The notes beneath the pieces are model-generated. The model was not told where the DNA came from, ran no database searches, and was given only the letters and a program-made list of their open reading frames with translations. DNA of 50,355 nucleotides from Herminiimonas sp. (GTDB lineage: Bacteria; Pseudomonadota; Gammaproteobacteria; Burkholderiales; Burkholderiaceae_D). Positions within the stretch are counted from its first letter, which is position 1. Every line of letters begins with the position of its first letter. Positions 18,889-27,837 of this stretch are shown piece after piece. Location: positions 1 to 50,355 of the forward strand of contig DAIDBD010000100.1 of assembly GCA_027310305.1 (NCBI GenBank), read 5' to 3'. A program made the translations under genes and the position numbers.

Positions 18889-21755
18889 CACTGTGCTTTG
18901 ACTGTCTCACGGTGTTTCAGAAGATCATCCTGCTGATCGCTGAACTGGCGATAGCGCTGCTGCCACTCGGATGGTTGCGACACCTTCACCACCTGCACCG
19001 CTGTGACTTTGTATTCCGGACAGTTGGTCGCCCAGTCGGAATTGTCGGTGGTAATCACGTTGGCGCCGGAGAAAGGATGGTGGAACGTGGTATAGACCAC
19101 CCCGGGCTGCATGCGGGTCGAAACCCTGGCATGCAGCACCGTGTCACCTGCGCGGCTCTGGATGCCCACCCAGTCGCCGTCCTGGATACCGCGCTCTTCA
19201 GCGTCATGCGGGTGAATTTCCAGGATGTCTTCCGGATGCCATGCGGTGTTGCTGGTACGGCGGGTCTGTGCGCCAACGTTGTAATGCGTCAGGATGCGGC
19301 CCGTGGTCAGGATCAGCGGGAATTTTTGCGTCACCTTTTCGTCCGTTGCCACATACTGGGTGACGAAGAATTTACCCTTGCCCCGCACGAAATGCTCGGT
19401 GTGCATGATAGGCGTGCCTTCTGGCGCCTCATCATTGCATGGCCACTGGATGCTGCCCAACCGGTCGATCTTGTCGAAGCTGACGCCGTGGAAGGTCGGG
19501 GTCAGGCGGGCAATCTCGTCCATGATTTCTGAGGGATGGTTGTAATGCATCGGGTAACCCATGGCCTTGGATAGCATCATGGTGGCTTCCCAGTCGCCAT
19601 AACCGCCCAGCGGCTCCTTGACCTTGCGGACGCGGGAAATGCGGCGCTCGGCGTTGGTGAACGTGCCATCCTTTTCCAGGAACGATGCGCCGGGCAGGAA
19701 TACGTGCGCATATTTGGCAGTTTCGTTCAGGAACAGGTCCTGCACCACCACGCAGTCCATGGCTTCCATTGCGGCGATGACATGCTGCGTGTTGGGATCT
19801 GATTGAACGATGTCCTCGCCCTGACAGTACAAGCCCTTGTAGCTGCCGTCGAGCGCAGCCTCGAACATGTTGGGAATGCGCAGGCCGGGCTCTTTTTCCA
19901 GCGTCACGCCCCATTCATGCTCAAACAGGCCGCGCGCGGCATCATCCGATACGTGACGGTAGCCCGGCAGCTCATGCGGGAAAGAGCCCATGTCGCACGA
20001 ACCCTGCACGTTGTTCTGGCCACGCAGCGGGTTGACCCCAACGCCCAGGCGGCCGATATTGCCGGTAGCCATGGCCAGGTTGGCGATCGCCATCACCATG
20101 GTCGAGCCCTGGCTGTGCTCGGTGACGCCCAGACCGTAGTAGATCGCGCCATTTTCGGCATTGGCGTAGAGGCGGGCTGCCTCGCGTATCTCCTGCGCCG
20201 GAACGCCGGTGGCGGCTTCCAGCGCCTCGGGGGAGTTACGCTGTTCGGCAACGAAATTTTTCCAGTCGATGAAGGGCTGAGCCTCGCAGCGTTCGGCGAC
20301 GAAGGCTTCGTCCACCAAGCCCTCGGTGACGATGACGTGCGCCAGTGCATTGGCAATGGCGACATTGGTGCCTGGACGCAACTTGAGATGGTAGTCAGCC
20401 TTGACGTGGGGCGACTTCACCAGATCGATGGCGCGCGGATCGACCACGATCAGTTTGGCCCCTTCGCGCAGACGGCGCTTCATCTGCGAACCGAACACCG
20501 GATGGCCGTCGGTCGGATTGGCGCCGATGACCATGATGACATCGGCCTGCATCACCGAATCGAAAGTCTGAGTGCCGGCGGATTCGCCCAGCGTCTGTTT
20601 CAGGCCATAGCCGGTGGGGGAGTGGCAAACGCGGGCACAGGTGTCGACGTTATTGTTGCCGAACGCGGCGCGTACCAGCTTTTGCACCAGATAATCTTCT
20701 TCGTTGGTGCAGCGCGAGGACACGATGCCGCCAATGGCCCCCTTGCCGTACTCGGCCTGGATTTTCTTGAAGCGGCCAGCCGCAAAATCTATCGCTTCTT
20801 CCCAGCCCACTTCGCGCCACGGGTCGCTGATCTTGTCGCGAATCATCGGCTTGGTGATACGGTCGGGATGCGAGGCATATCCCCAGGCGAAGCGTCCCTT
20901 GACGCAACTGTGGCCGTGGTTGGCGTGGCCGTCCTTGTTGGGCACCATATTGACTACCTGGTCGCCCTTCATCTCGGCGCGGAACGAACAGCCTACGCCG
21001 CAATAGGCACAGGTGGTGATTACGCTGTGGTCGGCCTGGCCATGATTGATAATCGATTTTTCCATCAGGGTCGCGGTCGGGCAGGCTTGCACGCAGGCAC
21101 CGCATGAAACACATTCGGAATCGAAAAACGCTTCCATCTGCCCCGGCGACACGCGCGAATCGAAGCCGCGGCTATCGATGGTCAGCGCGAACGTGCCCTG
21201 CGTTTCTTCGCAGGCGCGTACGCAGCGATTGCAGACGATGCACTTGGATGGATCGTAGGCGAAGTAAGGGTTGGACAGGTCTTTTTTGTCCTTCAGATGG
21301 TTCTCGCCATCATAGCCGTAACGCACTTCGCGCAGGCCCACCACGCCAGCCATGTCCTGAAGTTCGCAGTTACCGTTGGCAGAGCAGGTCAGGCAATCCA
21401 GCGGATGGTCTGAAATGTACAGTTCCATGACGCCGCGCCGGATATCGGCCAGCTTGGGTGTCTGGGTATGCACCTTCATGCCGTTGTCAGCCAGTGTGGT
21501 ACAGGAAGCCGGATAACCGCGCCGGCCCTCAATTTCTACCAGACACAGCCGGCAGGAGCCGAATGGCTCCAGGCTGTCAGTTGCGCACAGCTTGGGGACC
21601 TGGACACCCGCATCGGCGGCGGCCCGCATCAAGGAGGTACCCTCTGGCACCGACACTTCTATGCCATCGATTTCCAGTGTCACCAGTTTTTCAGACACCC
21701 TTGCCGGGGTGCCATAATCGATACCGCAGCCGCCACCGCCACATTGACATGCCAT
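18888..21755 (-). CDS. fdsA: NAD-dependent formate dehydrogenase alpha subunit FdsA (Cys type)
   Basis: 955 residues from ATG 21755, which has an AAGGAG site; a longer upstream reading overlaps fdsB and is not needed. The N-terminal NuoG-like part has a [2Fe-2S] domain (FGSCRLCLVEIEGRRG) and ferredoxin clusters CIVCNRCVRACEETQG and CVSCGACVQACPTATL. The molybdopterin part has CAYCGVGCSF and the active-site Cys377 in CARVCHSPTGYGLKQTLG, so this enzyme uses cysteine where FdnG uses selenocysteine. It oxidises formate in the cytoplasm; electrons pass to FdsB for NAD reduction. The C-terminus ends beside fdsC with overlapping codons. Confidence 0.96.
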   Translation of the reverse strand: MACQCGGGGCGIDYGTPARVSEKLVTLEIDGIEVSVPEGTSLMRAAADAGVQVPKLCATDSLEPFGSCRLCLVEIEGRRGYPASCTTLADNGMKVHTQTPKLADIRRGVMELYISDHPLDCLTCSANGNCELQDMAGVVGLREVRYGYDGENHLKDKKDLSNPYFAYDPSKCIVCNRCVRACEETQGTFALTIDSRGFDSRVSPGQMEAFFDSECVSCGACVQACPTATLMEKSIINHGQADHSVITTCAYCGVGCSFRAEMKGDQVVNMVPNKDGHANHGHSCVKGRFAWGYASHPDRITKPMIRDKISDPWREVGWEEAIDFAAGRFKKIQAEYGKGAIGGIVSSRCTNEEDYLVQKLVRAAFGNNNVDTCARVCHSPTGYGLKQTLGESAGTQTFDSVMQADVIMVIGANPTDGHPVFGSQMKRRLREGAKLIVVDPRAIDLVKSPHVKADYHLKLRPGTNVAIANALAHVIVTEGLVDEAFVAERCEAQPFIDWKNFVAEQRNSPEALEAATGVPAQEIREAARLYANAENGAIYYGLGVTEHSQGSTMVMAIANLAMATGNIGRLGVGVNPLRGQNNVQGSCDMGSFPHELPGYRHVSDDAARGLFEHEWGVTLEKEPGLRIPNMFEAALDGSYKGLYCQGEDIVQSDPNTQHVIAAMEAMDCVVVQDLFLNETAKYAHVFLPGASFLEKDGTFTNAERRISRVRKVKEPLGGYGDWEATMMLSKAMGYPMHYNHPSEIMDEIARLTPTFHGVSFDKIDRLGSIQWPCNDEAPEGTPIMHTEHFVRGKGKFFVTQYVATDEKVTQKFPLILTTGRILTHYNVGAQTRRTSNTAWHPEDILEIHPHDAEERGIQDGDWVGIQSRAGDTVLHARVSTRMQPGVVYTTFHHPFSGANVITTDNSDWATNCPEYKVTAVQVVKVSQPSEWQQRYRQFSDQQDDLLKHRETVKAQ

Positions 21756-21766
21756 GATGTTTCTCC

Positions 21767-23320
21767 TTACACAGCCTGCTGCGATTTCTGCAGGCCGAAA
21801 TCTTCCGGGAAATGATTGAGCGCCGACAGAACGGGGTAGGGCGTCATGCCGCCCAAGGCGCACAGCGAACCATTCAACATGGTGTCCGATAGGTCGCGCA
21901 GTAATTGCACGTTGGCAGCGTGATCCTGCCCCGCGGTGATCTTGTCGATCACTTCCGCGCCACGGGTGGAGCCGATACGGCAGGGCGTGCACTTGCCGCA
22001 GGATTCAATGGCGCAGAATTCCATCGCATAACGTGCCATTTTTGCCATGTCCACAGTGTCATCGAAAGCGACGATGCCGCCATGCCCGAGCACTGCCCAG
22101 AGACTGGCGAACGCCTCATAATCCAGCGGGGTGTCGAATTGCGATTCCGGCAGAAAAGCGCCGAGCGGGCCACCGACTTGCACCGCGCGGATCGGACGTC
22201 CGGTCGCGGAGCCGCCGCCATATTCGTACAACAATTCGCGCAATGTCACCCCGAATGCTTTTTCGACAAGTCCGCAGCGCTTGAGGTTCCCCGCCAGTTG
22301 GATCGGCAGTGTCCCGCGCGAACGGCCCATGCCATAGTCGCGATAGAAGGCACCGCCCTTGTCCAGGATGATCGGTATCGAGGCCAGAGAAATCACGTTG
22401 TTGATGATGGTCGGCTTGCCAAACAGGCCCTGGATTGCAGGCAGCGGAGGCTTGAAGCGCACCACGCCACGCTTGCCTTCCAGACTCTCCAGCAACGAGG
22501 TTTCCTCGCCGCAGACGTAGGCACCGGCCCCACGGCGAACCTCCAAATGGAAAGTTTTCCCGCTGCCCAGGATGTCCGTCCCCAGATGGTTGTTGGCGAC
22601 CGCCACGTCGATGGCTTCGTTCAACACCTGCAACGCGTGTGGGTATTCCGAGCGCAGGTAGATGTAACCCTGGGTCGCTCCGACAGCGATGCCGGCAATC
22701 GTCATGCCCTCGATCAGCACGAATGGGTCGCCTTCCATGATCATGCGGTCGGAATAGGTGCCGGAATCGCCTTCGTCGGCGTTACAGACAATATATTTCT
22801 GGTCGGATGCCGTATTAAGCACCGTGTTCCATTTGATGCCGGTAGGGAAGGCTGCACCACCGCGACCGCGCAGGCCGGAATCGGTGACCTCCTTGACGAT
22901 ATCGGCACCGCCCAGGCCCAGTGCGCGCTTCAGGCCGCGATAGCCGGCGTGATCCAGGTAATCCTGCAGGGCAACAGGGTCAGTGATGCCGACACGCGCA
23001 AAGGTCAGGCGTTCCTGCTTTTTCAGGAACGGAATCTCTTCTGTCAGGCCAAGCCGCAGGCGGTGCTCGCCGCCGCTCACAAAATTGCTGTCGAACAGGC
23101 TGGACACATCTTCCGGGCTTACCGGACCGTAGGCCACCCGACCTTGGGGCGTAGCTACTTCAACCAGCGGTTCCAGCCAGAACATACCGCGCGAACCGTT
23201 GCGTACGAGCTCGATACTGACGCCGCGCCTTGCGGCCTCGGAGGCGATCGCCTTGGCGACCTGGTTGGCGCCCAGAGAAAGTGCGCTGGAGTCGCGCGGG
23301 ACATAGACCCTGATGCTCAT
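21767..23320 (-). CDS. fdsB: NAD-dependent formate dehydrogenase beta subunit FdsB (FMN/NAD)
   Basis: 517 residues. The N-terminal thioredoxin-like domain (about 1 to 110) is followed by a NuoF-type flavoprotein with GRGGAAFPTGIKW (NAD/FMN binding), CNADEGDSGTYSDR and GAYVCGEETSLLESLEGKRG. A C-terminal [4Fe-4S] site is formed by ESCGKCTPCRIGSTRG. It takes electrons from FdsA and reduces NAD. Its start overlaps the fdsG stop by 1 nt and it is followed by fdsA after 11 bp. Confidence 0.96.
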   Translation of the reverse strand: MSIRVYVPRDSSALSLGANQVAKAIASEAARRGVSIELVRNGSRGMFWLEPLVEVATPQGRVAYGPVSPEDVSSLFDSNFVSGGEHRLRLGLTEEIPFLKKQERLTFARVGITDPVALQDYLDHAGYRGLKRALGLGGADIVKEVTDSGLRGRGGAAFPTGIKWNTVLNTASDQKYIVCNADEGDSGTYSDRMIMEGDPFVLIEGMTIAGIAVGATQGYIYLRSEYPHALQVLNEAIDVAVANNHLGTDILGSGKTFHLEVRRGAGAYVCGEETSLLESLEGKRGVVRFKPPLPAIQGLFGKPTIINNVISLASIPIILDKGGAFYRDYGMGRSRGTLPIQLAGNLKRCGLVEKAFGVTLRELLYEYGGGSATGRPIRAVQVGGPLGAFLPESQFDTPLDYEAFASLWAVLGHGGIVAFDDTVDMAKMARYAMEFCAIESCGKCTPCRIGSTRGAEVIDKITAGQDHAANVQLLRDLSDTMLNGSLCALGGMTPYPVLSALNHFPEDFGLQKSQQAV

Positions 23321-23796
23321 TACTGTCCTTTCCTGACTTGGTCGAGCAACTGCTCAAACCGTTCGGAGTTGACCCGGCCATACACTTCTTCGTCGATCAT
23401 GGCGGCGGGGGAGCAGGCACAATTTCCCAGACAGTAAACCGGTTCCAGCGAAAACTCCTGGTCGGCTGTGGTTTGGTGAAAATCGATTTTCAGGATGGCT
23501 TTCGCATGCGCAGTTAGCGCCACGCTCCCCATGGCCTGGCATGATTCCGCCTGGCAAATCTGGATGGTGTGGCGCCCCGGCGGGGTTTGACGGAAATAAT
23601 GGTAAAAGCTGATAACCCCGTGCACCTCTGCTCGCGACAGGTTGAGTGCGCTGGCAATCACAGGCACAGCCTCTGGTGGAATGTGGCCGATATTGTCCTG
23701 GATGCCATGCAATATCGGCAGTAGTGCGCCTGGCTTATCCTTGTTGCTGGCGACTGCTGCTTCTATTACCTTCCTGGTACTGTCTGGCAGTGGCAT
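23320..23796 (-). CDS. fdsG: NAD-dependent formate dehydrogenase gamma subunit FdsG ([2Fe-2S])
   Basis: 158 residues of the NuoE/thioredoxin-like [2Fe-2S] family. The cluster cysteines lie in IQICQAESCQAMG and YCLGNCACSPA. It is the first gene of the fds operon, preceded by a recognisable promoter with symmetrical elements (23851-23915). The order fdsG-B-A-C-D is the standard one in Cupriavidus-like and methylotrophic betaproteobacteria. Confidence 0.95.
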   Translation of the reverse strand: MPLPDSTRKVIEAAVASNKDKPGALLPILHGIQDNIGHIPPEAVPVIASALNLSRAEVHGVISFYHYFRQTPPGRHTIQICQAESCQAMGSVALTAHAKAILKIDFHQTTADQEFSLEPVYCLGNCACSPAAMIDEEVYGRVNSERFEQLLDQVRKGQ

Positions 23797-23850
23797 GGAT
23801 TCCTCGCTTGGTGTGCCGGAAAATTTGCGACTTATCTTCGTTCTCTATCT

Positions 23851-23915
23851 ATCGTTGCATAGATTGAACGATATGCTTGGAAGAATATAGCCATCAGGCC
23901 AAAATCGTCAACGAT
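23851..23915 (-). promoter_or_regulatory. fds operon promoter with two ATCGTT/AACGAT inverted repeats
   Basis: On the minus strand a -35, TTGACG (23906-23911), and a -10, TATATT (23884-23889), are separated by 16 nt. A palindrome, ATCGT-N2-ACGAT (23904-23915), covers the -35. A second, ATCGTT-N10-AACGAT (23851-23872), lies just downstream of the expected transcription start. Matching half-sites on both sides suggest one dimeric regulator, possibly a repressor that bridges them. Confidence 0.55.
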
Positions 23916-23937
23916 CTTGGCGGTGTGGGTATAGCCG

Positions 23938-25869
23938 CTAGGCCTGTTGTAGCTTTTGAACCTTGCGGTACAAGGTGGCGCGGCTGATACCGAGCTGCTT
24001 GGCCGCTTGCGTCATATTCCCCGCATGTGCCTGCAGCGCCTGCCAGATCAAATCGCTTTCCGCGGCGAGAATGCTGGGGGTGCCTTTACTTTCGGAAGGC
24101 TGGGCGGACAAACCGCCTCGCTGCGATTCCTCGATAAAATCGTCCGGCAAGTGCTGCGTTCTGATGACATGGTCGTCTTCAAGAAACGCCAGGGCGGCAC
24201 GCAATACGTTCCGCAGCTGACGTATGTTGCCGCGCCATGGATGCTGCTTGAGGAGTGAGATGGTCTCGCGATGCAACGAAACCTGCCCGTCGGATTCTTC
24301 GGACAGGATTTTCGATATCAGGGCATCGAGGTCGTTGCGGTCGCGCAACGGCGGCAGACATACCCGCAGGCCATTCAGGCGATAATAAAGGTCTTCACGG
24401 AACTCTCCGGCATCTACGTGATCACGCAGCTTGCGATTGGTGGCCGACACAATGGCAATGTCCACTGGCGTACCCTTGGCGCTACCCAATGGAACAATCT
24501 CGCGCTCCTGCAATACGCGCAGCAGCCTGGCCTGCAACTGCAACGGCATCTCTCCGATTTCGTCCAGAAACAGCGTGCCGCCATTCGCCTGCATGATTTT
24601 TCCGGATACGCCACTGCGTTTTGCGCCGGTAAAAGCGCCTTCCTCGTAACCAAACAATTCGGCCTCGATCAAACCCTCCGGAATGGACGCGCAATTGATG
24701 GCAACGAACACGCCCTTGCGGCCTGATGCTTCATGGATGGCCTTGGCCAGAAGCTCCTTGCCCGTACCGGTCTCACCCTCGACCAGGATAGGGATGTCGC
24801 GTTTGAGAACCTTCTTGACGCGATCGATCACGGTTCGCATTTGTGTGTCGCCGGAATCCAGCCGATCAAGCATGGAAATTTCCAGTTCCGGGATCTGCGC
24901 CGCAGCCTTCGTCGCCGATTTTTCACTACCGGCGGAGACATTCATGTAGATGCCGGGCTCCACCCTGGCGAACAGCTGCTGGTTGGCTTGGGTGGTGAGC
25001 GGCGCGCTTTGGGGCAGGCAACGCCTGGCGGAACTCAGCAGGTATGCCAGGGTGCCCTGGAAGAGATCGCCGAATGAAAGATTGCTGACCTGGATCTGGT
25101 TCAGCCCAAGCAAGGCGGCACCACCCCTGTTGATTGCAAGCAGGTGCCCATCGGGTGAAAAAACGGCGATGCCTTCCCACAGTGTGCCGATAAACTCGGA
25201 ACGCGCATGGAAGTGCAGGGTGATTTCGCGTGAAAACTCAGCGCTGAACAAGCGATTCTCGATCATCTGGGCCGACATGCGCACCAGCGCCATGGTATGC
25301 GCCTGCGGCTGACGGTAATCGCCGGAGACATCCAATACCCCGATGGTCTGGCCGTACGGGTCGAGAATCGGCGATGCGGAGCAGTTCAGGAAAGCATTCT
25401 GACTGTAATAATGCTCGGCACCCATGACAAACACCGGCGCCTTCTCGACCAGTGCGGTTCCAATTGCATTGGTGCCCGTATTCTCTTCACTCCATGAAAC
25501 ACCCGGCTGCAACGCCACGCGTTGAGCCTTGCTGATGAATTCCGGGTCGCCGAGCGCATGCAGGATGGTGCCGTGAGCGTCGGTCAGAATCACCATGCTC
25601 TGCGTGCCAAGCGTCTGCGATTGCAGGTTTTCCATTTCCGGCCTCGCCTGATGCAGGAGGCGAGAATTCTTCTCCCTGATCTCGTTGAGCTCCTGCTGGG
25701 TTAAAGGCGCAATCTGCAGCTTTACTTCCAGTGGTTGCCCAGTGCTGGCGCAACGCGACCAGGAGCGTTCGATCGGCTCAGGCAGCAGGCCCTCCGACAC
25801 AACGCCGCGGTCAAGCAACTGCGCGCGTGCAGCCTTGAGGCGATTCAAATATGCGGATGAACGAGGCAT
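23938..25869 (-). CDS. AcoR-type sigma54-dependent transcriptional activator
   Basis: 643 residues. The N-terminal sensory half contains a GAF-like region (about 85 to 205, SWSEENTGTNAIGTAL) and a PAS-like region (about 220 to 310). The AAA+ domain has Walker A GETGTGKE (365-372), the sigma54-contact loop GAFTGA (411-416) and GGTLFLDEIGEM as Walker B. A Fis-type helix-turn-helix ends the protein (NMTQAAKQLGISRATLYRKV). The architecture matches AcoR/AcoK-like activators of alcohol, acetoin and aldehyde pathways. It is divergent from the aldehyde dehydrogenase gene, and paired GTCTCA/TGAGAC sites begin 22 bp upstream of its own start, suggesting self-regulation too. It sits 141 bp ahead of fdsG, but fdsG has a sigma70-like promoter. 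Confidence 0.92.
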   Translation of the reverse strand: MPRSSAYLNRLKAARAQLLDRGVVSEGLLPEPIERSWSRCASTGQPLEVKLQIAPLTQQELNEIREKNSRLLHQARPEMENLQSQTLGTQSMVILTDAHGTILHALGDPEFISKAQRVALQPGVSWSEENTGTNAIGTALVEKAPVFVMGAEHYYSQNAFLNCSASPILDPYGQTIGVLDVSGDYRQPQAHTMALVRMSAQMIENRLFSAEFSREITLHFHARSEFIGTLWEGIAVFSPDGHLLAINRGGAALLGLNQIQVSNLSFGDLFQGTLAYLLSSARRCLPQSAPLTTQANQQLFARVEPGIYMNVSAGSEKSATKAAAQIPELEISMLDRLDSGDTQMRTVIDRVKKVLKRDIPILVEGETGTGKELLAKAIHEASGRKGVFVAINCASIPEGLIEAELFGYEEGAFTGAKRSGVSGKIMQANGGTLFLDEIGEMPLQLQARLLRVLQEREIVPLGSAKGTPVDIAIVSATNRKLRDHVDAGEFREDLYYRLNGLRVCLPPLRDRNDLDALISKILSEESDGQVSLHRETISLLKQHPWRGNIRQLRNVLRAALAFLEDDHVIRTQHLPDDFIEESQRGGLSAQPSESKGTPSILAAESDLIWQALQAHAGNMTQAAKQLGISRATLYRKVQKLQQA

Positions 25870-25890
25870 AAGAGGCTCAGAGTTGTATTT

Positions 25891-25939
25891 GTCTCAACCT
25901 GTCTCAGGTCGGCTTGAGACAACTGTATCAAGTTGAGAC
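25891..25939. promoter_or_regulatory. Enhancer cluster for the sigma54 activator (GTCTCA/TGAGAC)
   Basis: Four half-sites are seen: GTCTCAA (25891-25897), GTCTCAG (25901-25907), TTGAGAC (25914-25920) and TTGAGAC (25933-25939). They lie about 77 to 125 bp upstream of the -24 element at 26016, a normal distance for an enhancer used by a DNA-looping AAA+ activator. They also begin next to the activator's own start codon. Confidence 0.7.
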
Positions 25940-26015
25940 GGTTCATCAATATGATCCACATCGTAAATTTTGTAAAGCAACATGGAATCAGCCAGTTGGA
26001 GTCATGCGAAATTCA

Positions 26016-26029
26016 GGCACGGTTTCTGC
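26016..26029 (+). promoter_or_regulatory. Sigma54 (-24/-12) promoter of the aldehyde dehydrogenase operon
   Basis: GGCACG-GTTTC-TGC places the invariant GG (26016-26017) and GC (26028-26029) exactly 10 nt apart, as RpoN requires. The predicted start near 26041 leaves a leader of about 190 nt before the dehydrogenase ATG. Confidence 0.8.
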
Positions 26030-26116
26030 TCTTGTATCTGGACTTAACTTCCCGCGCATTGCGGTTAGCCAGGGTAACGTAACGGAAACCAACGCCATGA
26101 CTGTTTCGAGGAGAAC

Positions 26117-26215
26117 ATGAATTGGGGCTGTTCGAGCAAGACCAAACCAACGACAAGGATTGCTCGCAGCATTGAATTTCCGTGTTTGATCTTTTGCTAC
26201 CTTCAACCACTATAA
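26117..26215 (+). CDS. Possible 32-residue peptide upstream of the aldehyde dehydrogenase
   Basis: An ATG preceded by GAGGAGAAC opens a 32-codon frame beginning [14 protein letters not shown] and ending in a hydrophobic tail, [11 protein letters not shown]. It stops 16 nt before the next start. It lies in the leader transcribed from the sigma54 promoter. I do not recognise a family. It could be a translated leader peptide or chance; the ribosome site is its only positive evidence. Confidence 0.3.
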   Translation: MNWGCSSKTKPTTRIARSIEFPCLIFCYLQPL

Positions 26216-26231
26216 AGAATCAGGAGACACC

Positions 26232-27752
26232 ATGATTTATGCATTTCCGGGCCAGGCCGGCGCCAAAGTTCAATACAAAACCCAATACGACAACTTTATC
26301 GGTGGCAAGTGGGTTGCGCCGGTAAAGGGCGAATACTTCGACGTTATTACACCGATCACCGGCAAAACCTATACCAAGGCTGCACGATCCAGCGCAGAAG
26401 ATGTAGAGCTGGCCCTCGATGCTGCACATGCCGCTGCAGACAAATGGGGTCGCACCCCTATCGCCGAACGCGCAAACCTGCTGCTCAAGATTGCCGATCG
26501 CATGGAAGCCAACCTGGAACTGCTGGCCTATGCCGAAACTGTCGACAACGGCAAACCGATCCGCGAAACCCTGAATGCGGACGTCCCTCTGAGCATTGAC
26601 CATTTCCGCTATTTCGCCGGCTGCCTGCGTGCGCAGGAAGGTACGTTGAGCGAACTCGACGAAAACACCGTTGCCTACCACTTCCACGAACCGCTAGGCG
26701 TCGTCGGCCAGATCATTCCATGGAACTTCCCGCTGCTGATGGCGGCATGGAAGCTGGCTCCGGCAATTGGCGCGGGCAATTGCGTCGTACTGAAGCCTGC
26801 CGAATCTACCCCGGTCAGCATCCTGATCATGGCAGAACTGATCGCCGACCTGCTGCCCCCAGGCGTGCTGAACATCGTCAACGGTTATGGACGTGAAGTC
26901 GGCATGCCATTGGCCACCAGCCCGCGCATCGCCAAGATCGCCTTCACCGGTTCCACCGCTACCGGCCGCCTCATTGCGCAGGCAGCAGCCAACAGCCTGA
27001 TTCCTGCCACGCTGGAACTCGGTGGAAAGTCCCCCAACGTGTTCTTCGAAGACATCGCACAAGCGGACGACGATTTCTTCGATAAAGCGATCGAAGGTCT
27101 GGTCCTGTTCGCTTTCAATCAGGGCGAAGTCTGTACCTGCCCGTCGCGCGCACTGATTCAGGAGTCTGTCTACGACAAGTTCATGGAGCGCGTGCTACCC
27201 CGGGTCGCCGCGATCAAGCAAGGCAATCCGCTTGATACCGAAACCATGATCGGCGCGCAAGCTTCCGACGTTCAGGTCGCCAAGATCGAGTCCTACCTGG
27301 ACCTCGGCGTGCAGGAGGGTGCAAAACTGCTGGCGGGCGGCGCGCGTGCGCGCCTCTCGGGTGAACTGGCCGACGGCTACTACATCCAGCCGACCCTGTT
27401 CAAGGGCCACAACAAGATGCGTATTTTCCAGGAGGAAATCTTCGGGCCGGTACTGGCCGTGACCACCTTCAAGGATGAGGCCGATGCGCTGGCTATCGCC
27501 AATGACTCGCCATACGGTTTGGGCGCAGGCGTATGGAGCCGCAATGGCAACATCGCATACCGCATGGGGCGCGGCATCAAGGCTGGTCGTGTATGGACCA
27601 ACTGCTACCATGCCTATCCGGCACATGCCGCGTTTGGTGGTTACAAGGAATCCGGCATCGGACGTGAAACCCACAATATGATGCTGGACCACTACCAGCA
27701 AACGAAGAACTTGCTGGTCAGCTACAGTCCGAAGAAGCTTGGCTTCTTCTGA
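26232..27752 (+). CDS. exaC: NAD-dependent aldehyde dehydrogenase (AldB/ExaC/AcoD type)
   Basis: 506 residues, full length for the family, with a CAGGAGA ribosome site. It shows [18 protein letters not shown] (NAD-binding strand), FTGSTATGR, the general-base glutamate in [10 protein letters not shown], and the catalytic Cys301 in [12 protein letters not shown]. The C-terminus has [17 protein letters not shown]. AldB/ExaC enzymes oxidise acetaldehyde and other short aldehydes from alcohol oxidation to acids. The divergent AcoR-type activator, sigma54 promoter and enhancer sites predict induction by an alcohol or aldehyde. A DUF779 gene follows. The exact substrate cannot be read from sequence. 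Confidence 0.92.
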   Translation: MIYAFPGQAGAKVQYKTQYDNFIGGKWVAPVKGEYFDVITPITGKTYTKAARSSAEDVELALDAAHAAADKWGRTPIAERANLLLKIADRMEANLELLAYAETVDNGKPIRETLNADVPLSIDHFRYFAGCLRAQEGTLSELDENTVAYHFHEPLGVVGQIIPWNFPLLMAAWKLAPAIGAGNCVVLKPAESTPVSILIMAELIADLLPPGVLNIVNGYGREVGMPLATSPRIAKIAFTGSTATGRLIAQAAANSLIPATLELGGKSPNVFFEDIAQADDDFFDKAIEGLVLFAFNQGEVCTCPSRALIQESVYDKFMERVLPRVAAIKQGNPLDTETMIGAQASDVQVAKIESYLDLGVQEGAKLLAGGARARLSGELADGYYIQPTLFKGHNKMRIFQEEIFGPVLAVTTFKDEADALAIANDSPYGLGAGVWSRNGNIAYRMGRGIKAGRVWTNCYHAYPAHAAFGGYKESGIGRETHNMMLDHYQQTKNLLVSYSPKKLGFF

Positions 27753-27772
27753 TCTGATGCTGCGTTAAGCGA

Positions 27773-27801
27773 GGCTCCCGGCACAACCGGGAGCCTTTTT
27801 T
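27773..27801 (+). terminator. Rho-independent terminator after the aldehyde dehydrogenase gene
   Basis: A perfect 9-bp stem, GGCTCCCGG/CCGGGAGCC, with a CACAA loop is followed by TTTTTT. It stands between the dehydrogenase and the DUF779 gene, so the latter is either read through at a lower level or has its own start. Confidence 0.9.
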
Positions 27802-27837
27802 ACTTTAATGGGTCAATAGTAGATCGGGAGATTTATT

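Noticed and set aside
21756-21992. Longer N-terminus for FdsA (79 extra residues).
   Set aside because: It overlaps fdsB and lacks any FdsA similarity, while ATG 21755 has AAGGAG and begins MACQCGGGGCG.
19803-23437. Plus-strand frames of 434 and 510 codons opposite fdsA and fdsB.
   Set aside because: No recognisable domains; the opposite strand encodes conserved subunits throughout.
25940-25980. IHF site between the enhancer and the sigma54 promoter.
   Set aside because: The ATCAATATGATC stretch matches the consensus too poorly.
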